DNA from: CAZOOK01 sp964581385
Lineage (GTDB): Bacteria > Pseudomonadota > Gammaproteobacteria > Nevskiales > Nevskiaceae
Length of the DNA stretch: 64,000 nucleotides
Assembly: GCA_964581385.1 (NCBI GenBank)
Contig: CAZOOK010000001.1
Span: 186,001-250,000 of the forward strand
Reading direction: 5' to 3'
The translations under genes were made by a program, and so were the position numbers. The notes below the pieces were generated by a model. It had not been told where the DNA came from, did not search any database, and saw nothing but the letters and a program-made list of their open reading frames with translations. Shown here in pieces: positions 37,593 to 46,104 of the stretch; within the stretch, counting starts at the first letter, position 1; the number at the start of each line of letters is the position of its first letter.

Positions 37593-37631
37593 AAAAAAAT
37601 CGGGCTCGCACGAGACTGCTCGCGCGAGCCC
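37593..37631 (-). terminator. Intrinsic terminator between Rieske oxygenase and ferredoxin
   Basis: On the minus strand an 8-bp stem (GGGCTCGC at 37631-37624 with GCGAGCCC at 37609-37602) is followed by GA and seven T. It ends 13 bases before the ferredoxin start codon. The 5' arm also belongs to a self-complementary GCTCGCGCGAGC, which could form a competing structure. Confidence 0.85.
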
Positions 37632-37669
37632 TCTATGACGAACTCTATAGATGTTTTATTCGCTGCAAA

Positions 37670-38677
37670 TCAAGCCTTCACGGCCGGTTCGACGTTCGGA
37701 TAGAACTGCTTGAACCACTCACGGAATTTCACGATCGGACCATCGCCGTCGCACAGCAGCGGATTCGGACGATACTTCTTGTTGTTCCAGACGATGAAGT
37801 CCACGCTCTCGAAGCCCGCGCTTTCTTCGCCTTCCGCCGCGCCAATCATGTGATCGACGATCTTCTTCGCGATCTTGTCTTCCTTGCTGCCCTCGGGATA
37901 TTTCCGGTGGGTGAAGCTCATGTTCATCTGACTCTTCTCGCGCGTGACCGGCACGCTGTAAGAGATCATCGTGGCGGTGATGCCTTCCTGCGTGAAATAG
38001 AACACGTTGAGGCCGGGACCAAAACCCTTGCCGACGATGTAGCCGTTGCCCATGTTGACGCTGAAGATGTGCTTGTCGAAGCCGACTTCGGCGGGCGGAA
38101 TCACGGGTGCGCCGTGCAGGAACTTGAGATGCGCGAAGTCGACACCGTTTTCGGCGACTTCCTGAATACAAGTGTTTACCGACCAAGTACCGCGGCGTGC
38201 TTTGACGTAATCATCAGTGGTCAATTCCTCGATTTCCGGCAGTTCCCAGGACGGGGGCTCGCAGGTCGGGTGATACCAGGACCAGATCATCCCGTACTTC
38301 TCGACGGTTGGCAGCATCCTGAGGATTGGTGCCTTCTTTGTGATCGGCGGTGCCACTTTGCCGTAGGGAATGTTTTTGCACCAGCCGGCGGTATCGTATT
38401 CCCAGTGATGGAAGGGGCAGCGCAGATTCTCGCCCACGACTTTGCCGCCGTGGCCGATGTGCGCGCCAAGATGGGGGCAATAGGGATCGGACACGCTCGG
38501 CGTGCCGGCTTCGGTGCGGAACAGGACCCACTCCTGGCCGAAGACGTTGATGTTGCGCATTTCCGCCGGTTTGAGGTTCTCGGAGAAATCGACGAAGAAC
38601 CAGCCGCTTGGAATCGGGAACGGGCTGCGTTCCAGACTTTGTGATTCCAGCAGCATCTGCAAGTTGATGATACCCAT
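37670..38677 (-). CDS. Rieske [2Fe-2S] oxygenase (KshA/cholesterol 7-desaturase-like)
   Basis: The N-terminal Rieske domain has CPHLGAHIGHGG (~66-77) and CPFHHWEYD (~86-94). The catalytic domain has a mononuclear iron site in ENGVDFAHLKFLHG (~175-188). Single-component terminal oxygenases of this shape include 3-ketosteroid 9-alpha-hydroxylase and the cholesterol 7-desaturase (DAF-36/Neverland) group. A steroid or other polycyclic substrate is therefore plausible but not proven. ATG 38677 is best placed behind TAGGAGA; the frame opens at 38707. The ferredoxin follows downstream. Confidence 0.9.
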   Translation of the reverse strand: MGIINLQMLLESQSLERSPFPIPSGWFFVDFSENLKPAEMRNINVFGQEWVLFRTEAGTPSVSDPYCPHLGAHIGHGGKVVGENLRCPFHHWEYDTAGWCKNIPYGKVAPPITKKAPILRMLPTVEKYGMIWSWYHPTCEPPSWELPEIEELTTDDYVKARRGTWSVNTCIQEVAENGVDFAHLKFLHGAPVIPPAEVGFDKHIFSVNMGNGYIVGKGFGPGLNVFYFTQEGITATMISYSVPVTREKSQMNMSFTHRKYPEGSKEDKIAKKIVDHMIGAAEGEESAGFESVDFIVWNNKKYRPNPLLCDGDGPIVKFREWFKQFYPNVEPAVKA

Positions 38678-38904
38678 GTTTCCCATTCTCCTAAGCTTGG
38701 GCGTCAACGTGTCTGCGCACGAATAGCCAGTTTATTAACGCTCTTAGAATGGAGGCCGATCGAGCTTCGCGCATCGCAGGAATGTAGGTTGCGCTCGCGA
38801 CTTACTTGAGGCAGGCGATGGCCCATAAGCAGGTTGACGGGACCCGCAGATCTGCATCAGACGCCCCCAATTATACCTGCATCAGCGCCCCGTGGACGGA
38901 TTTT

Positions 38905-39810
38905 TCAGCCGCGCGCAGCGTTTTCGGAAATCAGCTCGGCCCAGCGCGGCATCAGCGGCTTTGGAAAATCGTGGCCCATGCCCGGCAGCAATTCGATGCG
39001 GGCGCCGCGGATGAGTCTGGCCGAGCGCCGGCCGCAGGCCGGACGCAGCAGAGGATCAGAAAGTCCGTGAATGATTTGCGCCGGCGCTTTCACGGTTGCC
39101 AGACAGTGCTCGAAGCTGCCGGTGGCGACGATGGCGTGGGTTTGCCTGAGGGTGCCGCCGGGCCGGAACGCGCGGCTGTAGGCGATGTTTGCCAATCTGT
39201 GCAGCTCCGCTTCTGGGGTGGGATAGCCGGGGCTGCCGATCAGCTTGAAGGTACGCACCGCGCGTTGCACCATCGCTTCGCGCGAGATCGCGCGACTCTG
39301 CTTCCCGAACATGTGCCACAGCACATTCATGCGCGGGGGTGGCAAGCGCGGATGGTTGGTCGTGGACATGATCGAAGTCAGGCTGCGCACGCGGCGCGGA
39401 TAACGGCCAGCGGTGATTTGCGAAATCATGCCGCCCATCGATGCGCCGACCAGATGCGCGCTGCGGATGTTCATGGCATCCATCAGGCCGACGGTATCGG
39501 CGGACATGTCGTAGAGCGTGTAGTTGGTTCGCGCGTGCAGGCCGAGGCGCGAACGCAGCATGTCCTTGCGCACGCTGAAGCGGATGCCGCTATTGGCTTT
39601 GTCGGAAAGGCCGGAGTCGCGATTATCGAAGCGCACGACGCGGAAACCGCATGCGACCAGTGCAGCGCAGAATGGTTCGGGCCACAGAATCAATTGCCCG
39701 CCGAGACCCATCACCAGCAGCAGCGGTTCACCGTTTTCCGGGCCGGTCTCTTCCCAGGCCAGGGTTATGCCGTTGGCCCGGACTGTTCCGGTGCGCCACA
39801 CCAATCCCAT
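38905..39810 (-). CDS. Alpha/beta hydrolase
   Basis: The alpha/beta hydrolase fold is clear: LLLVMGLGGQ, RFDNRDSGLSDK, nucleophile serine in VGASMGGMISQ, then HGLSDPLL and GMGHDFP for the acid and base. The length is 301 residues. Relatives are often annotated as esterases or RdmC-like hydrolases. No signal peptide is seen. It is in the same direction as the Rieske and ferredoxin genes and may belong to the same catabolic neighbourhood. Confidence 0.85.
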   Translation of the reverse strand: MGLVWRTGTVRANGITLAWEETGPENGEPLLLVMGLGGQLILWPEPFCAALVACGFRVVRFDNRDSGLSDKANSGIRFSVRKDMLRSRLGLHARTNYTLYDMSADTVGLMDAMNIRSAHLVGASMGGMISQITAGRYPRRVRSLTSIMSTTNHPRLPPPRMNVLWHMFGKQSRAISREAMVQRAVRTFKLIGSPGYPTPEAELHRLANIAYSRAFRPGGTLRQTHAIVATGSFEHCLATVKAPAQIIHGLSDPLLRPACGRRSARLIRGARIELLPGMGHDFPKPLMPRWAELISENAARG

Positions 39811-39927
39811 CGCGATCCTCCAGATACCTAAGCCGTTATTTGCGAAACGGCTTCCGGAGCGACTGTCGGTTTAACGTCGCGCCGCTGCCTATCGGTTAGT
39901 TGAAGTACACGACAGACAAGATTTGTG

Positions 39928-39988
39928 CCCGGGATTTGTCGACAAGTGCTTTGGTCACGGTGACCAGCACTTGTCGACAGATCCCGGG
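39928..39988. repeat. 61-bp near-perfect palindrome
   Basis: Two 23-base arms (39928-39950 and 39966-39988) pair with a single mismatch. The 15-base centre itself contains GGTCAC and GTGACC as an inner inverted repeat, so nearly the whole element can fold into one long hairpin. Each arm carries GTCGAC. No T-run follows, so it is not a normal terminator. It lies between the divergent starts of nothing else: both flanking genes are on the minus strand. Confidence 0.85.
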
Positions 39989-40094
39989 GATTCCACGCGA
40001 ATGAAAAAGCTTCTGCCGGTGAGTGCCCGGAGAGCTCCGCTTTTTTAGGAAGAAGTGAAGCCGCTTCTAGTCGTTATCCCGGATCCCGTCCGGG

Positions 40095-40967
40095 TCAGAT
40101 CGGGCACTGTTTCGGATCGGGAATTGGGTCCGTGCTCAGGAAGTGCGGTTCTCCCGGCAGATCGATCTGCTGGCCATCCGCCGTCGTCAGATGGTAATGG
40201 CCTTCCTCGATCTCGACGCAATTATTCGACGAAGCATCCTGCGGACTGGATTCCGTACACAGCCCCTTGCTGCCGACCGAGATCCGTCCTTTGACTACGC
40301 CAGTGACCAGTCCGCCTTCTGCCGATACGCCCGGTGGTAGTGAGCCGACCACGACTGGATCACGCGCGCAGATCGCGTCGCAGAGAACGCCGATGTAGTC
40401 GGTGCCGCGGATGCCGATGGTCGCGACCGGGGTAGCCAGCGAATAGTCATCGTGATTAACTTTGCCGATCAGCCCGCTGACGGCGCGAAAGCCGCCCTTG
40501 AGCAGGCTCAGCAGCACCCGCGAGCCAGGACCCGGGGGCTCGGTAATCAGCTTGGCCAAAGGTGCCGATGCTGCGGCCGGCGTAGGTACAGTGACAGCAG
40601 GGGCAGCGGGAGCCTTAGGCGCAACCGGAGCTGCGATCGAGCCCGTTTTCGCTGTCTGCACGACATGGTAGTCCTCGATCTGGAAGCGGCTGCGTGGTCG
40701 CAGCAGAATGAAACCGCTATCGGTGAAGCGGATGTTTACGTAGCTGTTCACGCCTGAGGAAATCACATCCCCCGCGTGAACTGCGTCCCCCTTGAACAGC
40801 GGGCGCACCGTGCCGTCGGCGGTGCTGACGGTGCCGCGGCCCGTGAGCATCGTGATACTGCCCGCCACCGGTGCATCCGCGTTCGCGAGCGCGGGAAGCG
40901 TCAATAATGCGGCGGCCAACACATGGCGCAGTGGCAGATGCTTTCTGACGAGATTGAACGAAATCAT
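40095..40967 (-). CDS. Exported FecR-domain protein
   Basis: A signal peptide (HVLAAALLTLPALANA) is followed by a FecR domain. The motifs are VAGSITMLTGRGTVS, GDAVHAGDVISSG, NIRFTDSGFILLRPRSRFQIEDY in parts, and TPVATIGIRGTDY. A proline/alanine-rich linker interrupts the domain at ~120-150. Its ATG overlaps the TpsA stop by four bases (ATGA), so it is coupled to the two-partner secretion genes. In this setting it is unlikely to be an iron-siderophore regulator. It may help display or anchor the exoprotein; that is inference. Confidence 0.85.
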   Translation of the reverse strand: MISFNLVRKHLPLRHVLAAALLTLPALANADAPVAGSITMLTGRGTVSTADGTVRPLFKGDAVHAGDVISSGVNSYVNIRFTDSGFILLRPRSRFQIEDYHVVQTAKTGSIAAPVAPKAPAAPAVTVPTPAAASAPLAKLITEPPGPGSRVLLSLLKGGFRAVSGLIGKVNHDDYSLATPVATIGIRGTDYIGVLCDAICARDPVVVGSLPPGVSAEGGLVTGVVKGRISVGSKGLCTESSPQDASSNNCVEIEEGHYHLTTADGQQIDLPGEPHFLSTDPIPDPKQCPI

Positions 40968-43900
40968 TGGACGCCTCCGCATACCAGTGCCGCTTCAGCG
41001 TCGCTCTGCGGTTCGATGAGTCCTTCGTTGCTGTCATTGACCCCGGCGTAGTAGATGTCGCCGGGTGCCGGCAGCCAACCGATGCCGTGGTCGAAACCGG
41101 GCTTGTAGTTCTGCGGCAGCAGTGGAACCTCGTCGAGTCCGGTAATGACGTGGCCGAGCAGAACGATGCTCCCTGTAGTGCTCAGCGCGTTGGCATTGGC
41201 GATGGTGCCCTGCGTGGCGAATACGAGATTGGTGGTGTCGGGGCTTATCACCGTGCCGGGTGGAACGACGATATTGCCGGTGAACGCCGAACCGCCAAAG
41301 GCGACGGTGGCGATGCCCGGCGGAATGACGAGCGTCGGCTGGCCGGCGGCGGTGGTCGTGGCTGCGGTCGCGCTGGTTTGCCCTGCGACTGTGCCGGACG
41401 CGAGCAGACCAGTCGCCACCAATTGCACACCCGGAATGGTCCAATTGCTCTGTGCAGAGTAGGGAAGCACATTGAGTAGCGTGTTCGGTGTGGAACTGCT
41501 CACCTGCCCGATGCTGTAGTTGTCCGCCTGTACATACAGATAACCACCGCCGACGGTAATCGTTCCGATCTGCACCGATTGCGCCTTGAACGCCGCGTTG
41601 GGCGAGGGTGAAGTCGGCAGTTGAATCCCCTGACCGTGGGGATCGCTACGGATAGCGTTGAGCAATGCGGGATCGGCGCCAAAACTTGCGGCGCCACTCC
41701 CAACGGTGACCGTCGCCTTCGTAATATCGATTGTCCCACCGGACTTGATCGACAGGGCATTGGCGTTGATCGCAGAGCCGCTGCCGGCCGTGACATTGCC
41801 GGCGACGTCAATGGATAGTCCGCCAGTGGTTGCGTTGAGTCCGCCCGCATCCAAGTTACCGGATCCATTGCGCAGCGAAATCGTGCCGGCGGTGAGCCCG
41901 ATTTTGGAAGAGTTGGCATACGACAGCGTTCCCGACGCATCGAGTGTTAGATGAGTGAGCTCACCACTGGGGCCGATAACTTGACCCTGAGTTTTCACCG
42001 AATCGGAGCCGCGTATCGACGCGCCGCTGCTGACCGTAATCCCGGCCAGCGATCCTAAACTGATGTTGTGGCCGCTCACCGTGATGCTGGCAGAAGTCGC
42101 ATTCAGGTCGCCGGTGTTGACATCGCCGGTGGCATTGATCACAACGTCGTTGGTCAGCGTGCCGGTGCCGAAAGCCTTAGTTAGGATACTTGACGTCGTG
42201 ACATTGCCGGTGGCTTTGATGACGACGTCACCGGCCACCGCGCCGCTGCCGGAAGCACGCGTAAAGATGCTCGATGTGGTGATATCACCCCCATCGTCGG
42301 TGATGGATACGGTTGCCTTGCTGCCGGCCGGTACGCCGTTGCCATTAAAGGTCGCAGCATCCGTGGAGATGACGCCGTTGACATTGATGGGTCCGCCTTT
42401 AGTGCTCAACGTGACTGAACCATTGGCAATGGTGCCCTGTCCCGAGGCGGATGCAAAAGTGGAGATGTTGCCGACCGTAATACCCGTCGCGGCGGAGACC
42501 GTTACGCTGGCGTCCGCGACGAAGTCGTCGGTCGATACATTGCCCAAGGTGACAGAACTCTTGTCGCTGATGACTGAGACTGTGCCCTTGTTCGCAATGA
42601 GATCACCGGTGGTGACACTGCCATTGACCATGTGAATGCCGACCCCGTCGGCATCGATGCTTCCGGTCACCAGGTTCAGGTTCTGCGCGTTGAACGAGAG
42701 CGGGCCGCCGAGGTAAGAAATGTTGCCGATCGTCGTGGTTTGGCCAGCGACATCGCCCTCGAGCACGCTGAAAGTGCCGCTGCCGAGGGTGAGGTTGCCC
42801 ACGGTCAGCGTGCCGCCCGTCGTGCCGGGTCCGTTCGCGACGCTTACATCGATGCCTTTGGCGGTGACATTGCCGATATCGATGGAACCGCCGGTAGTGC
42901 CACCGCGCACCGTGAGCGTGCCATCCAGGTAGATGGTGTTGGCTTTGTTAACGAAAGTAATTGTGCCGCCGGTTCCTTCGGTGAATATGCCGGAAGCAAG
43001 GTTCACCGTTCCAATGCCCATGAGCAGATTGCCGCCGCCCCCGGGAATCTGCAGATCACGCCCATCGAGTGCGCCGTCGGTCAGCGCGTTCAGAGTGATG
43101 GAGTTAGTGGCGACCAGATTGACGTTCGTACCATTCTGCAGCTGACCTTCAATGGTTTGTTCGTAGACGGTTGCCGACGAACCACTGCCGGTGCCATCGG
43201 CGATGATCAGATTGGTCGGGTCGAGCGTTAGCGTGCCGCCGCGGCCGAGATTGACGGCGCCCCGCAACTTCATGCTGCCGTGCCCCGACAATTCCACGTT
43301 GCCGCCGATGCTGCTGCCCGTCGCGGTGATCGACGAACCTGACCGCACCTGCAGATCACCATCCGCCACTACGCGCACGCTGCCTCCCTGCGTCGAGCCG
43401 GAGGCAAGAATCTGTGCGCCGGACTGCAAATCGATGTTGCCGTTGCCGGTGATCTCGATCTTGCCGCCGCTGCCGGTGGTGTTGCTTACGTCCAGCGTGC
43501 CGCTGTCAACGACATCGCCGCCATCAGCGGTCAGTTCGATCTCGCCGTTGTGGTCGACAATCCCCTGCGCGCTGATGCGTCCCGTGTTGTTGACCGCGGT
43601 GGAAACAAGGCCGCGCGCGACTTTCGCGGTCATCAATACCCTGCCGCCGTCGGCGATGATGTCGCCGGTATTGCTGGCGCCCGCTTGTGCGGAAACTGCG
43701 GCCTCATCGACTGCGAAACTCACCAGCCCGTTGCTGCCCAGTGTCAACGTGGTCGCGGAGCCGCCGGCCAGCACCACTTGTCCCAGCTTCGCCTGGACGA
43801 TGCCGGTGTTGTGTGCGTAGTCGCCTTGCAGCACGACAAAACCACCATCGGCGGCGTGGATCGTACCTTCGTTGGTGACGCCTCCGCCGGCAGTGCCGCC

Positions 43901-44356
43901 GGAGAACACATAGCGGCCGGCGAGGAAATCCTCATTCTTGATATCGAGCGTCGAGGCCACAAGCGCGCCGACATCGACCTGAGCCCCGGGTGCGAACAGC
44001 ACGCCCTGCGTGTTGACCAGAAATACGCGTCCGTTGGCGCGGATGCTGCCGAAAATTTCCGACGGCGCGCCGCCGATCACGCGATTCAGAATCACCGCGC
44101 TCGACGAGGGCTGCGCGAACTGCACGTACTCATTGCCGGCGACATTGAACTGCTGCCAGTTGACGATCGCCGATTGCGAGCTTTGCGTAACGAGCGTGCC
44201 GTTTGCGGCCGGGTTGCTGATGGCGACCTGACCGGCGACGACTTGGCCACCAGTCGGGTTGGCCAGCGCGAAGCCCGGTGCCAGCGCGGCAGCGCCAACG
44301 AAGCAGCGGCGTAGCGCGGCGGGGATGGCAAGTTTTTGGGGAAGCGTTCGATTCAT
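40964..44356 (-). CDS. TpsA exoprotein, filamentous hemagglutinin family
   Basis: The 1130-residue secreted protein starts with a long signal peptide and a TPS domain (VTQSSQSAIVNWQQFNVAG, NRVIGGAPSEIFGSIRANG, VFLVNTQGVLFAPGAQVD), the segment recognised by the TpsB pore. The usual NPNG box reads NTQG here. The remainder is a long series of Gly/Thr/Ser/Val-rich beta-helix repeats with few charged residues. Such proteins act as adhesins or biofilm matrix components. It begins 10 bases after the TpsB gene and overlaps the FecR gene by four bases. Confidence 0.92.
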   Translation of the reverse strand: MNRTLPQKLAIPAALRRCFVGAAALAPGFALANPTGGQVVAGQVAISNPAANGTLVTQSSQSAIVNWQQFNVAGNEYVQFAQPSSSAVILNRVIGGAPSEIFGSIRANGRVFLVNTQGVLFAPGAQVDVGALVASTLDIKNEDFLAGRYVFSGGTAGGGVTNEGTIHAADGGFVVLQGDYAHNTGIVQAKLGQVVLAGGSATTLTLGSNGLVSFAVDEAAVSAQAGASNTGDIIADGGRVLMTAKVARGLVSTAVNNTGRISAQGIVDHNGEIELTADGGDVVDSGTLDVSNTTGSGGKIEITGNGNIDLQSGAQILASGSTQGGSVRVVADGDLQVRSGSSITATGSSIGGNVELSGHGSMKLRGAVNLGRGGTLTLDPTNLIIADGTGSGSSATVYEQTIEGQLQNGTNVNLVATNSITLNALTDGALDGRDLQIPGGGGNLLMGIGTVNLASGIFTEGTGGTITFVNKANTIYLDGTLTVRGGTTGGSIDIGNVTAKGIDVSVANGPGTTGGTLTVGNLTLGSGTFSVLEGDVAGQTTTIGNISYLGGPLSFNAQNLNLVTGSIDADGVGIHMVNGSVTTGDLIANKGTVSVISDKSSVTLGNVSTDDFVADASVTVSAATGITVGNISTFASASGQGTIANGSVTLSTKGGPINVNGVISTDAATFNGNGVPAGSKATVSITDDGGDITTSSIFTRASGSGAVAGDVVIKATGNVTTSSILTKAFGTGTLTNDVVINATGDVNTGDLNATSASITVSGHNISLGSLAGITVSSGASIRGSDSVKTQGQVIGPSGELTHLTLDASGTLSYANSSKIGLTAGTISLRNGSGNLDAGGLNATTGGLSIDVAGNVTAGSGSAINANALSIKSGGTIDITKATVTVGSGAASFGADPALLNAIRSDPHGQGIQLPTSPSPNAAFKAQSVQIGTITVGGGYLYVQADNYSIGQVSSSTPNTLLNVLPYSAQSNWTIPGVQLVATGLLASGTVAGQTSATAATTTAAGQPTLVIPPGIATVAFGGSAFTGNIVVPPGTVISPDTTNLVFATQGTIANANALSTTGSIVLLGHVITGLDEVPLLPQNYKPGFDHGIGWLPAPGDIYYAGVNDSNEGLIEPQSDAEAALVCGGVQ

Positions 44357-44366
44357 GATCGGGTCC

Positions 44367-45986
44367 TCAGAAGCTCGCGGAAATCGCGGCGTAGATGCGA
44401 CCGGAATCCTTGCCGTCGCTGACCGGCTTGCTGTCCATCGGATGCGCCCAGTCCACTTTGGCGCCGAATGCTCGATATGTCATATCAAACCCGACGCCGA
44501 GGCTGGTCAGGCTGTTCTCTGCGCTGCTGCCGGGCGCCGCATTGGCGGCCTCGACCATGCCGGTGTCGCCGAAAATGCGCGGAACCAGCACCAGCGAGCG
44601 CACTGCGAACGGACGGCGCAGCGTGAGCTGGCCGAAGTAACCGCGATCGCCACGCGTTTCGGTGGGTGGGAAGCCGCGAATCGAAGTCGGGCCGCCGATA
44701 CCGAACTGCTCCGTGTCGGCGAGCGTATCGGGCGAATAGGCACCGTCGAGTTGTACCAACCCTTGGAACTTCCACCACAGCGGCTGCAGATGCTGCGCGT
44801 CGATTTCGATGCGATAGCGTTCGCGATTGTGATCGGCGTCCGTCGCCGTCCGGAAATTGCTGTGCAGGCTCGCGGTGACCTGTGTCACTGCTGTGTTCGA
44901 CCAGGCATGCGATTCGGAAACGCCCAGGTTAAGCAGCGAGATATTGGTCGCTGCGATCGGGACACCGCTGGCATCGGCATTCGCATGCGTATAAAGATAG
45001 CCAGCCGAGCTTTCGAGCCGGTCGGTGCCGTCGCGTAGCCAAGGATAGGACACGGCCGCGTTGACGTTCTCGTTCTTGCCGGTGGAGCTGAACGGCGGCG
45101 CCACGTCGAAACGCGCATACCCGAAATCCGTGTCGAAATGCAGGCCGCTGTAGCCGATCGGAAATCCGTAGGCGAGATCCCCGTAATTGAGCCGTCCGGT
45201 GTTGGAATGCAACCCCAGCACTTGCAAGCGGTCGCCGTAGCCCAGCGGATTATTGATCGCGGCCTGTGCGGAATAACGATATTCGCCGACATCTTTGCGG
45301 CCGTAATTGTCGATCAGGCCATTGAGCTGGACGCGCTTTTCCTCGGTTTTCACGATCACGTCGCTGCTGCCATATTGCGCGCCGGGCTTGAGCACCGCGC
45401 GCGTGGCCAGCCCCGGCAGATCGTTGAGCGCTTGTAGGTCCTGTCGCAGGTTGTCGTCGAGATAGGGGTGATCGGGCTTGGTTTGTCGCATGAAGCGCTT
45501 CAGCCGGTCGGCCGAATAACTGTGGTTGCCATCGAACTGGATGGCGCCGATGCGGCCTTCGACGACTTCCAGATTGACGACGCCATCGACGATTTTCTGC
45601 GGCGGTAGCGTGACGCTGGCGAGCGTATAGCCGTGCGCGGCGTAATAGTCGGACAGGCGATCCGCCGCGTCGTGCAGCTGCTCGATGGCGATCGGCTTAC
45701 CGGTGAAATCCGCAATCTGCGCAGCAAGCTGTTGCTCGCTGTAAACGGTATTACCCGAAAACGTGAAACGCTTGACCACGAGGGTTGGGCCGCCGCTGCC
45801 GGCTTTTGACGCCGGCCGTTCCGGCGCGGCGATGGACGGCATTGCCGACGGTGGCCTCAGCTCGGGCGGCTTCTTCAGCGTGTCACCGATACTGCCAGGT
45901 GTCGGCGGATCTGCCAGCGCGGCCGCGGCAGGCAGCAGGATCAGAGCAATAGCCAACGCACCATTCCAACGATCACGGATAAGCAT
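44367..45986 (-). CDS. TpsB outer-membrane transporter (ShlB/FhaC family)
   Basis: The 539-residue protein has a signal peptide (ALAIALILLPAAAALADPP), a POTRA region (VVKRFTFSGNTVYSEQQLAAQ, then a second POTRA near YSADRLKRFMRQ) and a C-terminal beta-barrel including GGPTSIRGFPP, the barrel motif that reaches into the pore of FhaC-type transporters. It secretes the TpsA protein encoded next. The frame opens at 46169, but ATG 45986 has GGGGG upstream and starts the signal peptide. Confidence 0.93.
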   Translation of the reverse strand: MLIRDRWNGALAIALILLPAAAALADPPTPGSIGDTLKKPPELRPPSAMPSIAAPERPASKAGSGGPTLVVKRFTFSGNTVYSEQQLAAQIADFTGKPIAIEQLHDAADRLSDYYAAHGYTLASVTLPPQKIVDGVVNLEVVEGRIGAIQFDGNHSYSADRLKRFMRQTKPDHPYLDDNLRQDLQALNDLPGLATRAVLKPGAQYGSSDVIVKTEEKRVQLNGLIDNYGRKDVGEYRYSAQAAINNPLGYGDRLQVLGLHSNTGRLNYGDLAYGFPIGYSGLHFDTDFGYARFDVAPPFSSTGKNENVNAAVSYPWLRDGTDRLESSAGYLYTHANADASGVPIAATNISLLNLGVSESHAWSNTAVTQVTASLHSNFRTATDADHNRERYRIEIDAQHLQPLWWKFQGLVQLDGAYSPDTLADTEQFGIGGPTSIRGFPPTETRGDRGYFGQLTLRRPFAVRSLVLVPRIFGDTGMVEAANAAPGSSAENSLTSLGVGFDMTYRAFGAKVDWAHPMDSKPVSDGKDSGRIYAAISASF

Positions 45987-46104
45987 CTGTCCCCCAATGG
46001 CTGGACGCCGGAATCGCCGGCAGCCGCGAGTGTACAAACGGCTTTTTTCGGCGAAGGGCGACATTATGGCCAATCTGATTGGCGTCTGTCTGCCACGGAA
46101 CGGC

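Noticed and set aside
37526..38644. Plus-strand open frame of 372 codons antisense to the Rieske oxygenase and ferredoxin region
   Set aside because: The opposite strand encodes clear Rieske and ferredoxin motifs; this frame has none and spans the terminator.
40028..40047. CGGAG-CTCCG hairpin followed by CTTTTTTA
   Set aside because: The loop would be two bases or the stem only four, and no plus-strand gene ends there, so it is not a credible terminator.
42632..43820. Several plus-strand frames inside the TpsA gene
   Set aside because: They follow from the low-complexity beta-helix repeats on the other strand, and none has a ribosome site with a recognisable product.
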